A stretch of DNA of 64,000 nt from JBBDLF01 sp040879025. GTDB lineage: Bacteria; Pseudomonadota; Gammaproteobacteria; Pseudomonadales; Pseudohongiellaceae. Below are positions 1 to 8,489 of the stretch, piece by piece. Position 1 is the stretch's first letter; every line of letters begins with the position of its first letter. The stretch is taken from the NCBI GenBank assembly GCA_040879025.1, contig JBBDLF010000025.1, forward strand, positions 1-64,000, in the 5' to 3' direction. The translations under genes and the position numbers were made by a program. The notes below the pieces were generated by a model that worked only from the letters and a program-made list of their open reading frames with translations, had not been told where the DNA came from and made no database searches.

Positions 1-126
1 GCGTCCGTTGGAGTGGTGCCTCGCTGCCCTCGGCCGGAAAAGAACACTGATTCAATCCTGTGGGTGTCACAACTCACCAGGTGTCCCAAAGTCACCACAC
101 TGATCCTGTGAAACTCACCAGAATTC
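1..126. repeat. Repeated motifs at left edge, possible IS end
   Basis: Two copies of ATCCTGTG (55-62 and 103-110) are each followed by AACTCACCAG (71-80 and 112-121), so a composite motif is repeated about 40-50 bp apart. In the third frame an open stretch runs from the window edge to a TGA at 48-50, compatible with the end of a gene lying to the left. Repeated short motifs just after a gene end are typical of the terminal regions of IS21-family elements, but no transposase residues are recognisable here, so the element type is inference. Confidence 0.3.
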
Positions 127-149
127 AGCCAGATCAGAAGATGCCTGGT

Positions 150-1307
150 TCAATTTGCAGTAACAGCCCGGATCCGGTGATTCTCACTATCAGTTACGTA
201 AACCACCCCTTCATGCACAAATACCCCGTGCGGTCGTGCCAGGGCACATTCCAGCGGATGCCCGTCCGGACCATCGCCCTGCTCGCCAGTGCCCAAAACG
301 GTTGTGATGATTTCTGAGTTCAGGTCCATTCGCCGGATCACGTGATTTTCGGTATCCACAATATACAGGCTGTTATCTCCGGTGGAGTAAGCGATACCTT
401 TGGGACCGTTGAAGGTTGCGGTCAGGGCGGGGCCATAGTCGCCACTGTAGCCACTCTCTCCGGTGCCCGCGATTCTCTGTAATGTTCCCGCGCGCAAATC
501 AAGTTTGAATACCGCGTTGCCTTCCCGAAGTACCAGATAGGCGTTGCCGTCATTATCCGTATCTATCGACCGCGGGCCAAAAAGCGGTGTGCCGTCCAAG
601 GATGCCGCGTCGGGTGTTTGTTCACGTTCACCGGTGCCGGACAGCGTATTTATAGAATTATCATTCATATTCACACGTCGAACACGGTGGTTGCGTATAT
701 CACAAATCAACAGATTGCCGTCGGCGTCAAAGGCAATGCTGTGCGGCTGATACAGTTGCGCATTTACCGCGGCGCCACCGTCACCCGAGAACCCGGGCCT
801 GCCATTCCCGGCCACAGTGGAAACAATGCCGGTGCCTGCCTCCACCCGGCGTACCACATGAGCATCCCGTTCAACGATGTACAAATTGGCTTGGTGATCA
901 AAACGTATTTCATGCGGCGCGGAGAAAGACGCCGACAAGGCGGTGCCCCCGTCTCCGGAGTAAGCTTTTTCTCCGTTACCGGCAATCGTAGTCAGACGAC
1001 CGCTGACCAGGTCGAGGCGACGGGTTCTGCCGGTATCCACTTCGCAGAAGTACAAGGCGCCATCAGGACCGACGATTACCCCGTAAGGATTGTTAATGGG
1101 CGTGGAGACCGCCGGCAGACCGGAGGGGCCTTCATATTCATAACCGGCGATTCCCGTGCCCGCGACAGTGCGAACACCAGCCTGCTGTTCGCGAAGTTGT
1201 GCCCGGGCTTTGCCGGGGAGGTATAGCGACAGGGTGGTAGCCAGTGCACCTGTAAGGAAGAGGCGGCGCGAGATTGGAGTGGGCAGAATGGGGGGCATGG
1301 AAGACAT
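150..1307 (-). CDS. Tat-exported NHL-repeat protein
   Basis: About 385 residues. I start it at the ATG at 1307 (an ATG at 1298 is also possible), because this puts a twin-arginine signal, SRRLFLTG followed by a hydrophobic stretch and KARAQ, near the N-terminus; the longer reading to 1376 adds an unlikely leader. After the signal come at least five repeats of the NHL type, recognisable by recurring phrases such as TVAGNGRPGFSGDGG and TIAGNGEKAYSGDGG, which should form a six-bladed beta-propeller. Such propellers bind ligands or proteins and a few are enzymes; no catalytic residues can be named. Export folded through the Tat pathway suggests a periplasmic protein. It is divergent from the esterase at 1404, with 96 bp between the starts as shared promoter space. 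Confidence 0.8.
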   Translation of the reverse strand: MSSMPPILPTPISRRLFLTGALATTLSLYLPGKARAQLREQQAGVRTVAGTGIAGYEYEGPSGLPAVSTPINNPYGVIVGPDGALYFCEVDTGRTRRLDLVSGRLTTIAGNGEKAYSGDGGTALSASFSAPHEIRFDHQANLYIVERDAHVVRRVEAGTGIVSTVAGNGRPGFSGDGGAAVNAQLYQPHSIAFDADGNLLICDIRNHRVRRVNMNDNSINTLSGTGEREQTPDAASLDGTPLFGPRSIDTDNDGNAYLVLREGNAVFKLDLRAGTLQRIAGTGESGYSGDYGPALTATFNGPKGIAYSTGDNSLYIVDTENHVIRRMDLNSEIITTVLGTGEQGDGPDGHPLECALARPHGVFVHEGVVYVTDSENHRIRAVTAN

Positions 1308-1403
1308 GGAATACAGGCACCTGAAATGAGTGTTTGGGTTACAGCCAATATACTCCCTGCTACACTCAAGAGCCAAATAACCGCTGCTATCAGGATCATA
1401 ATC

Positions 1404-2282
1404 ATGCGTATTTTCCCTGCTTTACTCGCACTCTCTCTATTGGTGGTGTCGGAGTTCAGTCCGTCCCCGGCCATGGCGCAGACCCTTGATCTGGGCCGGG
1501 GCGAGGTTCCGTTGAACGTTCCCGCGGAAATTGACACGGCCAATCCCGCGCCACTGGTCGTACTGTTGCACGGCTACGGTTCCAGCGGAGCCGGTCAGGA
1601 AGACTACATGAAGTTTGGCGAACTGGTGGACCGCTACGGTTTCATTCTGATCAATCCGGATGGAACCCGGGAATCGGGGGGTGATAACAACCGTTTCTGG
1701 AATGCCTCGACCGCCTGCTGCAATTTTATGCAAAGCCAGGTGGATGACACCGCATACGTCATTTCGCTCATTGATGAAGTCAAATCCCGCTTCAATGTTG
1801 ATGACAGACGGGTTTACCTGATCGGTCATTCCAATGGCGGTTTCATGTCTTACCGGATTGCCTATGAACACCCGGACACGATAGCGGCAATCGCCAGCCT
1901 GGCCGGAGCCGCTTCCACGGAATCCCTGCCGGCGCCGACACGTTCGGTGCACGTCCTCCAGATTCATGGAACCAGCGACACCACGATAAGCTATGAAGGC
2001 AGTGATATTAATGGCAATAACTATCCCGGGGCCATCGAGACGGTGGAGCGCTGGGCTGCCTATAACGGTTGTGCGGTGCAGGGCGATACCACCGCCATGC
2101 TCGATCTGGAAAGAAACCTCGATGGCATGGAAACCACCGTTGTACGCTATGACGACGGTTGCAGAACCGGCGGTTCGAGCGAGCTGTGGACCATCGCCGG
2201 TGGATCTCATGTTCCCGCCATATCCGATTCATTCTCTGAACAGATCATTGAGTGGTTGCTGGCGCGTTCCGGAGAGAGATAG
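1404..2282 (+). CDS. Secreted PHB depolymerase/feruloyl esterase-family hydrolase
   Basis: A 292-residue alpha/beta hydrolase. The ATG at 1404 is chosen because it gives a clean Sec signal peptide (MRIFPALLALSLLVV...AMAQ); upstream in-frame codons only add a non-signal leader. The nucleophile elbow GHSNGG, an upstream oxyanion segment LLHGYGSSG, the Asp region GTSDTTISYEG and the late His in GGSHVP form the expected Ser-Asp-His triad. This is the LpqC/poly(3-hydroxybutyrate) depolymerase-like family, which also includes feruloyl and acetyl-xylan esterases, so the substrate is not decided by sequence. The protein should be periplasmic or secreted. Confidence 0.85.
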   Translation: MRIFPALLALSLLVVSEFSPSPAMAQTLDLGRGEVPLNVPAEIDTANPAPLVVLLHGYGSSGAGQEDYMKFGELVDRYGFILINPDGTRESGGDNNRFWNASTACCNFMQSQVDDTAYVISLIDEVKSRFNVDDRRVYLIGHSNGGFMSYRIAYEHPDTIAAIASLAGAASTESLPAPTRSVHVLQIHGTSDTTISYEGSDINGNNYPGAIETVERWAAYNGCAVQGDTTAMLDLERNLDGMETTVVRYDDGCRTGGSSELWTIAGGSHVPAISDSFSEQIIEWLLARSGER

Positions 2283-2420
2283 CCGCATTTTCGCCAAGCG
2301 CACCGGAATCCTGCAGTCCGATCCGACGCCCCCATTCCAGGTCAATCTCGGTTATAATCGCGCCTGCCCTCCATTCACCGGTCGCCGGGCAACCCTGTTC
2401 AAGTGGTGAACACAAGATCA

Positions 2421-3125
2421 ATGCCTGCCACCCCGTCAACCAGCGATTCCCCGGCCGCGAACTCGACGCCACTCCTTGCCGCGAGAAACCTGATTTGTGA
2501 ACGTGATGATCGCGTTTTGTTCGCGGGGCTCGATCTCGAACTCCGTTCGGGAGAAGTGGTGCAACTCAAAGGCAGTAACGGCTCCGGGAAAACAACTCTG
2601 CTACGGATACTCTGCGGTCTTAATGACAGCTTCAGCGGTGAGATTCAATGGCAGGGCCGGCCCATCAAGGGGCATTCGGACGCTTATCTGTCGAACCTGC
2701 TTTACATCGGCCATCATGTCGGAGTGAACAAGGTACTGACACCCGTAGAAAACCTGCGATGGAGTTGTGCCCTCCATGAAATTGCCACCGATGTTGACAT
2801 CCTTCAGGCGCTGGACCGGATTGGTCTGCGCGGATATGAGGAATCCCGGTGCATGACTCTGTCCGCCGGCCAGAAACAACGGGTCTCACTGGCACGATTA
2901 CTGATCAGTCCCGCCAGGCTCTGGATTCTGGACGAACCCTTTACAACGTTGGATGTGAACGGCGTGAAGCTGCTGGAAACTCTTTTGGCGGATCATGTGG
3001 AGAACAGTGGCGCGGCGCTGGTGACCACGCACCACAATCTGTCGGTCGCGCACCACCTCAGGGTGCTGAATCTGGACACCCACGTTCCGGACGAGACGAT
3101 ATTGCAACCGGAAGGTGGCTGGTAA
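2421..3125 (+). CDS. ccmA: Cytochrome c maturation ABC ATPase CcmA
   Basis: A 234-residue ABC ATPase. It shows the Walker A loop GSNGSGKTT near residue 51, the signature LSAGQKQR and the Walker B segment LWILDEP. With CcmB it forms the ATP-driven part of the CcmABCD complex that releases heme-loaded CcmE at the inner membrane. ATG 2421 is preferred to the GTG at 2403, although even this start leaves an unusually long Ser/Pro/Thr-rich N-terminus of about 17 residues. A TATAAT box at 2353-2358 could be its -10 element, without a good -35. The stop overlaps the ccmB start (TAATG). Confidence 0.95.
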   Translation: MPATPSTSDSPAANSTPLLAARNLICERDDRVLFAGLDLELRSGEVVQLKGSNGSGKTTLLRILCGLNDSFSGEIQWQGRPIKGHSDAYLSNLLYIGHHVGVNKVLTPVENLRWSCALHEIATDVDILQALDRIGLRGYEESRCMTLSAGQKQRVSLARLLISPARLWILDEPFTTLDVNGVKLLETLLADHVENSGAALVTTHHNLSVAHHLRVLNLDTHVPDETILQPEGGW

Positions 3126-3811
3126 TGGTCGCGCAGAGCACGACATTCAGCGCGTTTTCCGCAACTCTCAAGCGCGACTTGTTGATTGCATTCAAGCGAC
3201 GCAACGACTTGATGAACCCGCTGATGTTTTTCTTCATCGTGGTCACGCTTTTTCCCATCGGCATAACGCCCGAGCGCGAAGGCCTGCGCGAAATCGCGGT
3301 GGGCGTGTTGTGGGTATCCGCGCTGCTGGCATCGCTACTGTCGATGGATAATCTGTACCGCTCCGACTACGAAGACGGTTCGCTCGAGCAACTGTTACTG
3401 ACGCCTCATCCGCTGTATTTCATGGTGCTGGCCAAGGTGATCAGCCACTGGCTGGTCAGCGGTTTGCCGCTGGTTCTGCTGTCGCCCATTCTTGGCTATG
3501 TTCTCGCGCTTCCCGCCGAAGCCTACTGGACCATGATTGTCACCTTGCTGATGGGAACACCTGTGCTGAGCCTGCTGGGATCAATCGGTGTGGCGTTGAC
3601 AGTTTCGCTCGGCAGTCGCGGTCTCATTCTCGCAATGATCATCCTGCCGATGAGTGTCCCGGTTCTGATAGCCGGCACCCTGGCGGTGGATCAAGCCCTG
3701 GCCGGGGGGGCGGTGGCCGGGCATCTGGCCATTATGGGCGCCATGCTGGCAGCGGCGCTCAGTCTGGCGCCGCTGGCATCGGCGGCGGCATTGCGCATCA
3801 GCGTCAGTTGA
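3125..3811 (+). CDS. ccmB: Heme exporter membrane protein CcmB
   Basis: A 228-residue polytopic membrane protein, close to the usual CcmB length (about 220), with six predicted hydrophobic segments and the N-terminal pattern of this family (FSATLKRDLLIAFKRRNDLMNP). It is the permease partner of CcmA. The start is the ATG at 3125, which overlaps the ccmA stop by one base and implies translational coupling. A longer open frame to 2849 lies inside ccmA in another frame and is not used. After it, 114 bp separate ccmAB from ccmC, so the two blocks may be separate transcripts. Confidence 0.95.
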   Translation: MVAQSTTFSAFSATLKRDLLIAFKRRNDLMNPLMFFFIVVTLFPIGITPEREGLREIAVGVLWVSALLASLLSMDNLYRSDYEDGSLEQLLLTPHPLYFMVLAKVISHWLVSGLPLVLLSPILGYVLALPAEAYWTMIVTLLMGTPVLSLLGSIGVALTVSLGSRGLILAMIILPMSVPVLIAGTLAVDQALAGGAVAGHLAIMGAMLAAALSLAPLASAAALRISVS

Positions 3812-3925
3812 CTGATTCGGAACCGTCCGATAGACGATTACCGTGATTACAATGAGTTACAATACGTAACATCGGTGTCGCCTGAGCCCGTGATATAGTG
3901 CCTTGCACGATATAGTGGAGAAGAA

Positions 3926-4669
3926 ATGGCCTGGCTCTGGTTCTCAAAATTGGGTTCGCCCAAATGGTTTTATGAGCTCTCCGGCAAATGGCTGCCCTGG
4001 CTGGCGGCCGCGATGGTGGCCGTTCTCAGTGTGGGCGTTGTCTGGGGGCTTTTGTTTATGCCGCCGGATTACCAGCAGGGATTCACCACGCGCATTCTGA
4101 CCATTCACGTGGCTGTGGCGAGTATGTCGCTGGCGTTCTTTCCGTTGATGGCGGTAGCCGGTACCATCACCCTGGTCTGGAAAATGAAACTGGCGGACAT
4201 GGTGGTGAAGACCGCCGCGCCGCTGGGAGCCTGGTTTTCAGCACTGACGCTGGCGTCAGGGTCCATCTGGGGCAGTGTCATGTGGGGCACGTGGTGGGAG
4301 TGGGACGGCCGGTTGACGTCAATGCTGTTTCAGTTCTTCCTGCTCATCAGCGTCATCTCGCTGCGTTCGGCGCTGAACGATAACGAAGCGGCAGCCAAGG
4401 CCTGCGCGGTACTGTCAATAGTGGGCTGCATCAATGTCGTGGTGATCAAGTATTCGGTGGATTGGTGGGAGACTCTCCATCAGCCGGCCAGTTCCCTTTC
4501 CATGAACACCGGAAGTGTGAATGGACCGGAATTCTGGGTGCCCACGGCGCTGATGATGCTGGGTATGTACCTCTTTCTGGCGGTGGCATTGATTCTGTCC
4601 ATCCGCAATGAGATTCTAGAGAGGGAGCGCCGGGCACAGTGGGTGCAGGACCTGGCGAGGGTAGCCTGA
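3926..4669 (+). CDS. ccmC: Heme-handling protein CcmC
   Basis: A 247-residue six-helix membrane protein. The periplasmic tryptophan-rich heme signature WGTWWEWD lies near residue 120, and conserved histidines flank it. CcmC presents heme to CcmE for covalent attachment. The start ATG at 3926 follows GGAGAAGAA. The 114-bp leader between ccmB and ccmC contains two copies of GATATAGTG (3892-3900 and 3910-3918) and a run of alternating GTTAC/GTAAC motifs near 3854-3871, so a second promoter here is plausible. Gene order then continues ccmD-I. Confidence 0.95.
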   Translation: MAWLWFSKLGSPKWFYELSGKWLPWLAAAMVAVLSVGVVWGLLFMPPDYQQGFTTRILTIHVAVASMSLAFFPLMAVAGTITLVWKMKLADMVVKTAAPLGAWFSALTLASGSIWGSVMWGTWWEWDGRLTSMLFQFFLLISVISLRSALNDNEAAAKACAVLSIVGCINVVVIKYSVDWWETLHQPASSLSMNTGSVNGPEFWVPTALMMLGMYLFLAVALILSIRNEILERERRAQWVQDLARVA

Positions 4670-4696
4670 AGGCGCTGAAAATGAGACCGGAAACTG

Positions 4697-4975
4697 ATGT
4701 TTGAACTGCAATTCAATAATTTTGGCGAATTCCTCGATATGGGGGGTTATGCCTTTAATGTATGGACGGTTTACGCACTGTTCGCGGTATTTATACTGGC
4801 CAATCTGCTGATACCGCTCAGACGCCGGAAGCAGATAATCCGCGAATTGAAGAGGCGCCGGATTGTCAACGAGGGCGTTACGCGAACCGGGGGAAATCCG
4901 AACCAGAATCAAGAGCGAAACGGTCTGAATACTTATCCGGCCAATGGGATTGATACGGTGGGAGAAAATCAGTGA
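4697..4975 (+). CDS. ccmD: Heme exporter small subunit CcmD
   Basis: A 92-residue protein with one transmembrane helix (about residues 24-40) preceded by the typical FGEFLDMGGYAFNVW segment and followed by a basic stretch RRRKQIIRELKRRR. CcmD stabilises the CcmABC-CcmE complex. It is longer than most CcmD proteins (about 60-75 residues) because of a polar Asn/Gly-rich tail of about 35 residues. Its stop codon overlaps the GTG start of ccmE by four bases. Confidence 0.9.
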   Translation: MFELQFNNFGEFLDMGGYAFNVWTVYALFAVFILANLLIPLRRRKQIIRELKRRRIVNEGVTRTGGNPNQNQERNGLNTYPANGIDTVGENQ

Positions 4976-5439
4976 AACCACATAGACGCAAGACACTGGG
5001 CATCATCGTGTTCATGGGCTGCGGGCTGAGCATGGCCACCGGGCTGGCGCTGTTCGCGCTGAGCAGCAATATTGACCTGTTTTACACACCCACCCAGGTA
5101 GCGGCCGGAGAAGTACTGCCAGACCAGCGAATCCGCGTTGGCGGAATGGTGAAGGAAGGATCTTTTCACAGCGCCCAGGACAGCCTGCGGGTCGAGTTCA
5201 TGGCCACCGATTACAATCACGACGTACCTATCCGTTATGAGGGTATTTTGCCCGACCTGTTCCGTGAGGGGCAGGGTGTTGTAGCGGAGGGCAGCTTCGA
5301 TACCAGCGGTATATTTCATGCCTCTCGCGTTGTCGCCAAACATGATGAAGACTATATGTCGCCAGAGGTAAAAGCGGCTCTGGATGCGGCCGGCAAGCAG
5401 CCTGGCAATCCACAACCCTACGGATCAACCCCGGAATAA
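4972..5439 (+). CDS. ccmE: Periplasmic heme chaperone CcmE
   Basis: A 155-residue protein with an N-terminal membrane anchor (about residues 8-30) and an OB-fold periplasmic domain. The covalent heme-binding histidine is H124 in the motif HDEDY (usually HDENY), with the conserved tyrosine at 128. It starts with GTG at 4972 within the ccmD stop, and ends 3 bp before ccmF. The C-terminal tail is short and rich in Pro and Gly. Confidence 0.95.
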   Translation: MKPHRRKTLGIIVFMGCGLSMATGLALFALSSNIDLFYTPTQVAAGEVLPDQRIRVGGMVKEGSFHSAQDSLRVEFMATDYNHDVPIRYEGILPDLFREGQGVVAEGSFDTSGIFHASRVVAKHDEDYMSPEVKAALDAAGKQPGNPQPYGSTPE

Positions 5440-5442
5440 GCG

Positions 5443-7431
5443 ATGGTACCTGAACTCGGGCATTTCGCCCTGATACTGGCGTTTTGTTTAAGCGTACTGC
5501 TCGCTACCCTGCCGACCATTGGCGCCGCCAGGGGAAACGAGTTGTGGATGAACCTGGCGCGGCCTCTCACCGCGGGTATCTTCGTTTTTCTCAGCCTCAG
5601 TGTTCTTGTCCTTGGTTACGCCTTTGTCACCGATGACTTTTCCGTAAGCTTCGTGGCAAACCATTCCAACAGCCTGCTGCCCACCCGCTACAAGGTGACT
5701 GCAATCTGGGGTGGCCACGAAGGTTCCTTTCTGTTCTGGACGTTCATGCTCGGCGCGTGGATGCTTTCAGTCAGCCTGTTCAGCAAGGCCATGCCGCTCA
5801 GTTTTATTGCGCGGGTACTGGGCGTTCTCGGCGTAATCTGTGCTGGCTATACCCTGTTCATGTTGGCTACTTCCAACCCGTTTGACCGGGTTATTCCACT
5901 GGCACCCGTGGATGGCGCCGACCTGAATTCCGCGTTACAGGATTTTGGTTTTATCGTGCATCCACCAACCCTCTATATGGGTTACGTAGGGTTTTCAGTG
6001 GTGTTCGCCTTCGCCATCGCCGCGTTGCTCAGTGGCCGTCTCGATGCCGCCTGGGCGCGGTGGTCCCGACCCTGGGCGAACACGGCGTGGGCAATTCTTA
6101 CCATAGGTATCGCATTAGGGAGCTGGTGGGCTTACTACGAACTTGGCTGGGGCGGCTGGTGGGCATGGGATCCGGTGGAAAATCCGCCGGCCATAACGTG
6201 GTTGCTGGGCACGGCACTGATACATTCACTCGCGGTAACCGAAAAACGTGGTGTATTTAAAAGCTGGACCGTTCTGTTGGCCATTCTCGCCTTCGCCGGC
6301 AGTCTGCTCGGTACCTTCATTACCCGTTCCGGTCTGTTGACCTCGGTGCATGCCTTCGCCAGTGATCCAACCCGGGGCGTTTATATTCTGGGTTTCCTCG
6401 GTTTTGTTGTCGGGGGTTCGTTGTTGCTGTTCGCGATACGCGCGCCGCTGATGAAGAGCGAGTCGGGATTCGGCAGCTGGTCGCGGGAGCTTGTGCTGTT
6501 GGGCAACAACGTGATACTGGTGGTCGCGGCAGCCTCGGTGTTGCTGGGAACGCTTTTCCCCATGGTCTATCAGGCGCTGACCGGCAACCTGGTTTCCATC
6601 GGGCCGCCTTATTTCAACGCGATTTTCGTGCCACTGATGGTGCTGTTGGTGATTCTGCAGGGCATCGGTCCGGTCTGCCGCTGGAAGCGAACATCGGTGA
6701 AGCTGCTGGTGTGGCAGTTGAGCCGGGTGGCAGTCGCCAGCATTGTTCTCGGTGTGGTGCTGCCTACCGTGATCATGCTTGAATTTTCCCTGCCGGCTAT
6801 TATCGCCACCATGCTGGCGTTGTGGCTCGTGCTCACCATTTTCCGGGATTTCCAGGTCAAGCTGGCCAACAAGCCGGGCCTGAGCGGGCTGCGTTCGCTG
6901 TCCCTGAGCTACTACGGAATGCAGGTGGCGCACTTCGGCATGGCAGTGCTGATTTCCGGCGCCGCTTTTTCCAGTTTCTACAGCATCGAAAACAGCGTAT
7001 TGTTGACTTCCGGGCAATCCACAACGCTGGGGAATTATGAATTTACGTTCAACGGCACCCGCCCTGTCAATGGCCCCAATTACGTGGGCGACCAGGCGCA
7101 GATCATGGTAAACCGCGGTGGCGAGTTCTATCGCGAAATGAATCCGGAAAAACGCCTCTATCAGGCAAGCGGTTCGCCCTCCACCGAGATGGCTATCGAC
7201 GCCCGTTTCCTGCGTGACCTTTTCATTACGCTGGGAGAGCGCAAGGAAGGCGGCGCCTGGTCGATGACACTGTATTTGAAACCCTTTATCCGCTGGGTGT
7301 GGCTGGGTGCCATATTCATGGCGCTGGGCGGCCTGATGGCCGCAGGCGACAAGCGTTACCGCAAATTGCGTGTCGCCCGGGCGATACAGCAACAACGTGA
7401 ACGCGAGGGCGGTGTCCAGCCAGCAGGTTAA
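5443..7431 (+). CDS. ccmF: Heme lyase subunit CcmF
   Basis: A 662-residue multi-spanning protein of normal CcmF length. The heme-handling WWAWDPVEN motif is near residue 240, and the GGHEGSFLFW segment is also typical. CcmF with CcmH and CcmI attaches heme to the CxxCH motifs of apocytochromes on the periplasmic side. It starts at the ATG at 5443, 3 bp after ccmE, in what is evidently one transcript. Confidence 0.96.
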   Translation: MVPELGHFALILAFCLSVLLATLPTIGAARGNELWMNLARPLTAGIFVFLSLSVLVLGYAFVTDDFSVSFVANHSNSLLPTRYKVTAIWGGHEGSFLFWTFMLGAWMLSVSLFSKAMPLSFIARVLGVLGVICAGYTLFMLATSNPFDRVIPLAPVDGADLNSALQDFGFIVHPPTLYMGYVGFSVVFAFAIAALLSGRLDAAWARWSRPWANTAWAILTIGIALGSWWAYYELGWGGWWAWDPVENPPAITWLLGTALIHSLAVTEKRGVFKSWTVLLAILAFAGSLLGTFITRSGLLTSVHAFASDPTRGVYILGFLGFVVGGSLLLFAIRAPLMKSESGFGSWSRELVLLGNNVILVVAAASVLLGTLFPMVYQALTGNLVSIGPPYFNAIFVPLMVLLVILQGIGPVCRWKRTSVKLLVWQLSRVAVASIVLGVVLPTVIMLEFSLPAIIATMLALWLVLTIFRDFQVKLANKPGLSGLRSLSLSYYGMQVAHFGMAVLISGAAFSSFYSIENSVLLTSGQSTTLGNYEFTFNGTRPVNGPNYVGDQAQIMVNRGGEFYREMNPEKRLYQASGSPSTEMAIDARFLRDLFITLGERKEGGAWSMTLYLKPFIRWVWLGAIFMALGGLMAAGDKRYRKLRVARAIQQQREREGGVQPAG

Positions 7432-7441
7432 CAGGTCTATC

Positions 7442-7990
7442 ATGTCCAAAATCACATTTTTCCTACCCGTCATCGGCTTTGTGCTACTGGCCGTGTTTCT
7501 GTGGCGCGGCCTCAGTCAGAATCCGTCTGAGTTCCCCTCGGTTCTGATCGACAAACCGGTTCCCGAATTTGAACTGTTGCGGCTGGACAACAATGAACTG
7601 GTTGGAAAAAACGCGTTGCCCGATGAGGTTTTCCTGCTTAACGTGTGGGGAAGCTATTGTCTGCCGTGTCTGGTGGAACATCCTACCTTCATGCGGCTGG
7701 CGGAGGATGATGTGATTCCAGTGGTGGGAATCAATTACAAGGACATTCAGCCCGCCGCCCTGGACTGGCTTGAAAATAATGGCGATCCGTTCCTGTTCAG
7801 TATCATGGACCCTCAGGGCCGGCTGGGCATTGACCTGGGTGTTGCTGGCGCGCCGGAGACGTTCCTCATCGATGCCAGCGGCGTTATTCGCTATCGCCAC
7901 GTGAGCGTAGTGGATGAGGCTGCGTGGCGCGACATTTTTGTTCCCCTGATCGAAGAAGTCGGGGGCGGGGAGCCTGACCCGTGGCCCTGA
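7442..7990 (+). CDS. ccmG: Thioredoxin-like reductant CcmG/DsbE
   Basis: A 182-residue membrane-anchored thioredoxin-fold protein with the active-site pair C73-L-P-C76 in NVWGSYCLPC and a cis-proline region GAPETFLID. It keeps the apocytochrome cysteines reduced for heme ligation. The ATG at 7442 gives a proper N-terminal anchor (MSKITFFLPVIGFVLL); the open frame extending to 7370 lies within ccmF. Its 3' end overlaps ccmH by 10 bp. Confidence 0.95.
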   Translation: MSKITFFLPVIGFVLLAVFLWRGLSQNPSEFPSVLIDKPVPEFELLRLDNNELVGKNALPDEVFLLNVWGSYCLPCLVEHPTFMRLAEDDVIPVVGINYKDIQPAALDWLENNGDPFLFSIMDPQGRLGIDLGVAGAPETFLIDASGVIRYRHVSVVDEAAWRDIFVPLIEEVGGGEPDPWP

Positions 7991-8460
7991 TAACCCGCTA
8001 TTGCCTGCGATGCATACTGCTGTTCAGCCTTGGCGCATTCTCTGTTTTTGCCGTCGCGGCCGTGGACACGTTTGAATTCGATACTGATGAGCAACAGCAG
8101 CGGTTCCGGAATCTTTCCGACGAACTGCGTTGCCCGATGTGCCAGTATGCCAACCTGTCCAGTTCCACAGGCGGTGTCGCCGAAGATTTGCGCCGTGAAA
8201 TTTATCTGATGATCATGGAAGGGCGCACCGACGAAGAAATTGAGCAGTTTATGTTCGAACGCTATGGCGAGTTTATTTTCTTCCGGCCGCGTTTCAACCC
8301 TTCAACCTACCTGTTGTGGTTCGGTCCTTTGATTTTTCTGCTGATCGGTGCTCTCGTGGCGTGGGCCATACTCAGAAAAAGCCGTGGGACAACCGTCGCA
8401 AGTTCCGGTCTTTCCGCGGAAGAGCAGGAAAAACTGGCCCGATTGTTAAAGCAAAAATAA
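7981..8460 (+). CDS. ccmH: Cytochrome c biogenesis protein CcmH
   Basis: A 159-residue protein with a signal peptide, the redox motif LRCPMCQ (C51 and C54) and a C-terminal transmembrane helix (about residues 105-125). This is the short CcmH/CycL form, with the TPR part encoded separately as ccmI. It starts with GTG at 7981, inside the end of ccmG. It acts with CcmG on apocytochrome thiols. Confidence 0.94.
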   Translation: MALITRYCLRCILLFSLGAFSVFAVAAVDTFEFDTDEQQQRFRNLSDELRCPMCQYANLSSSTGGVAEDLRREIYLMIMEGRTDEEIEQFMFERYGEFIFFRPRFNPSTYLLWFGPLIFLLIGALVAWAILRKSRGTTVASSGLSAEEQEKLARLLKQK

Positions 8461-8489
8461 CAGATACATTCTCTGCTCTGGAGTTCATT

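Noticed and set aside
6226..7473. Long minus-strand frame of 415 codons opposite ccmF
   Set aside because: Its composition (rich in His, Gln and Arg, no domain) is that of an antisense shadow of a GC-rich gene, and ccmF is certain on the other strand.
8316..8489. Longer N-terminus for CcmI
   Set aside because: The added 58 codons lie within ccmH in another frame and lack membrane character; the TTG at 8490 with GGAG is better.
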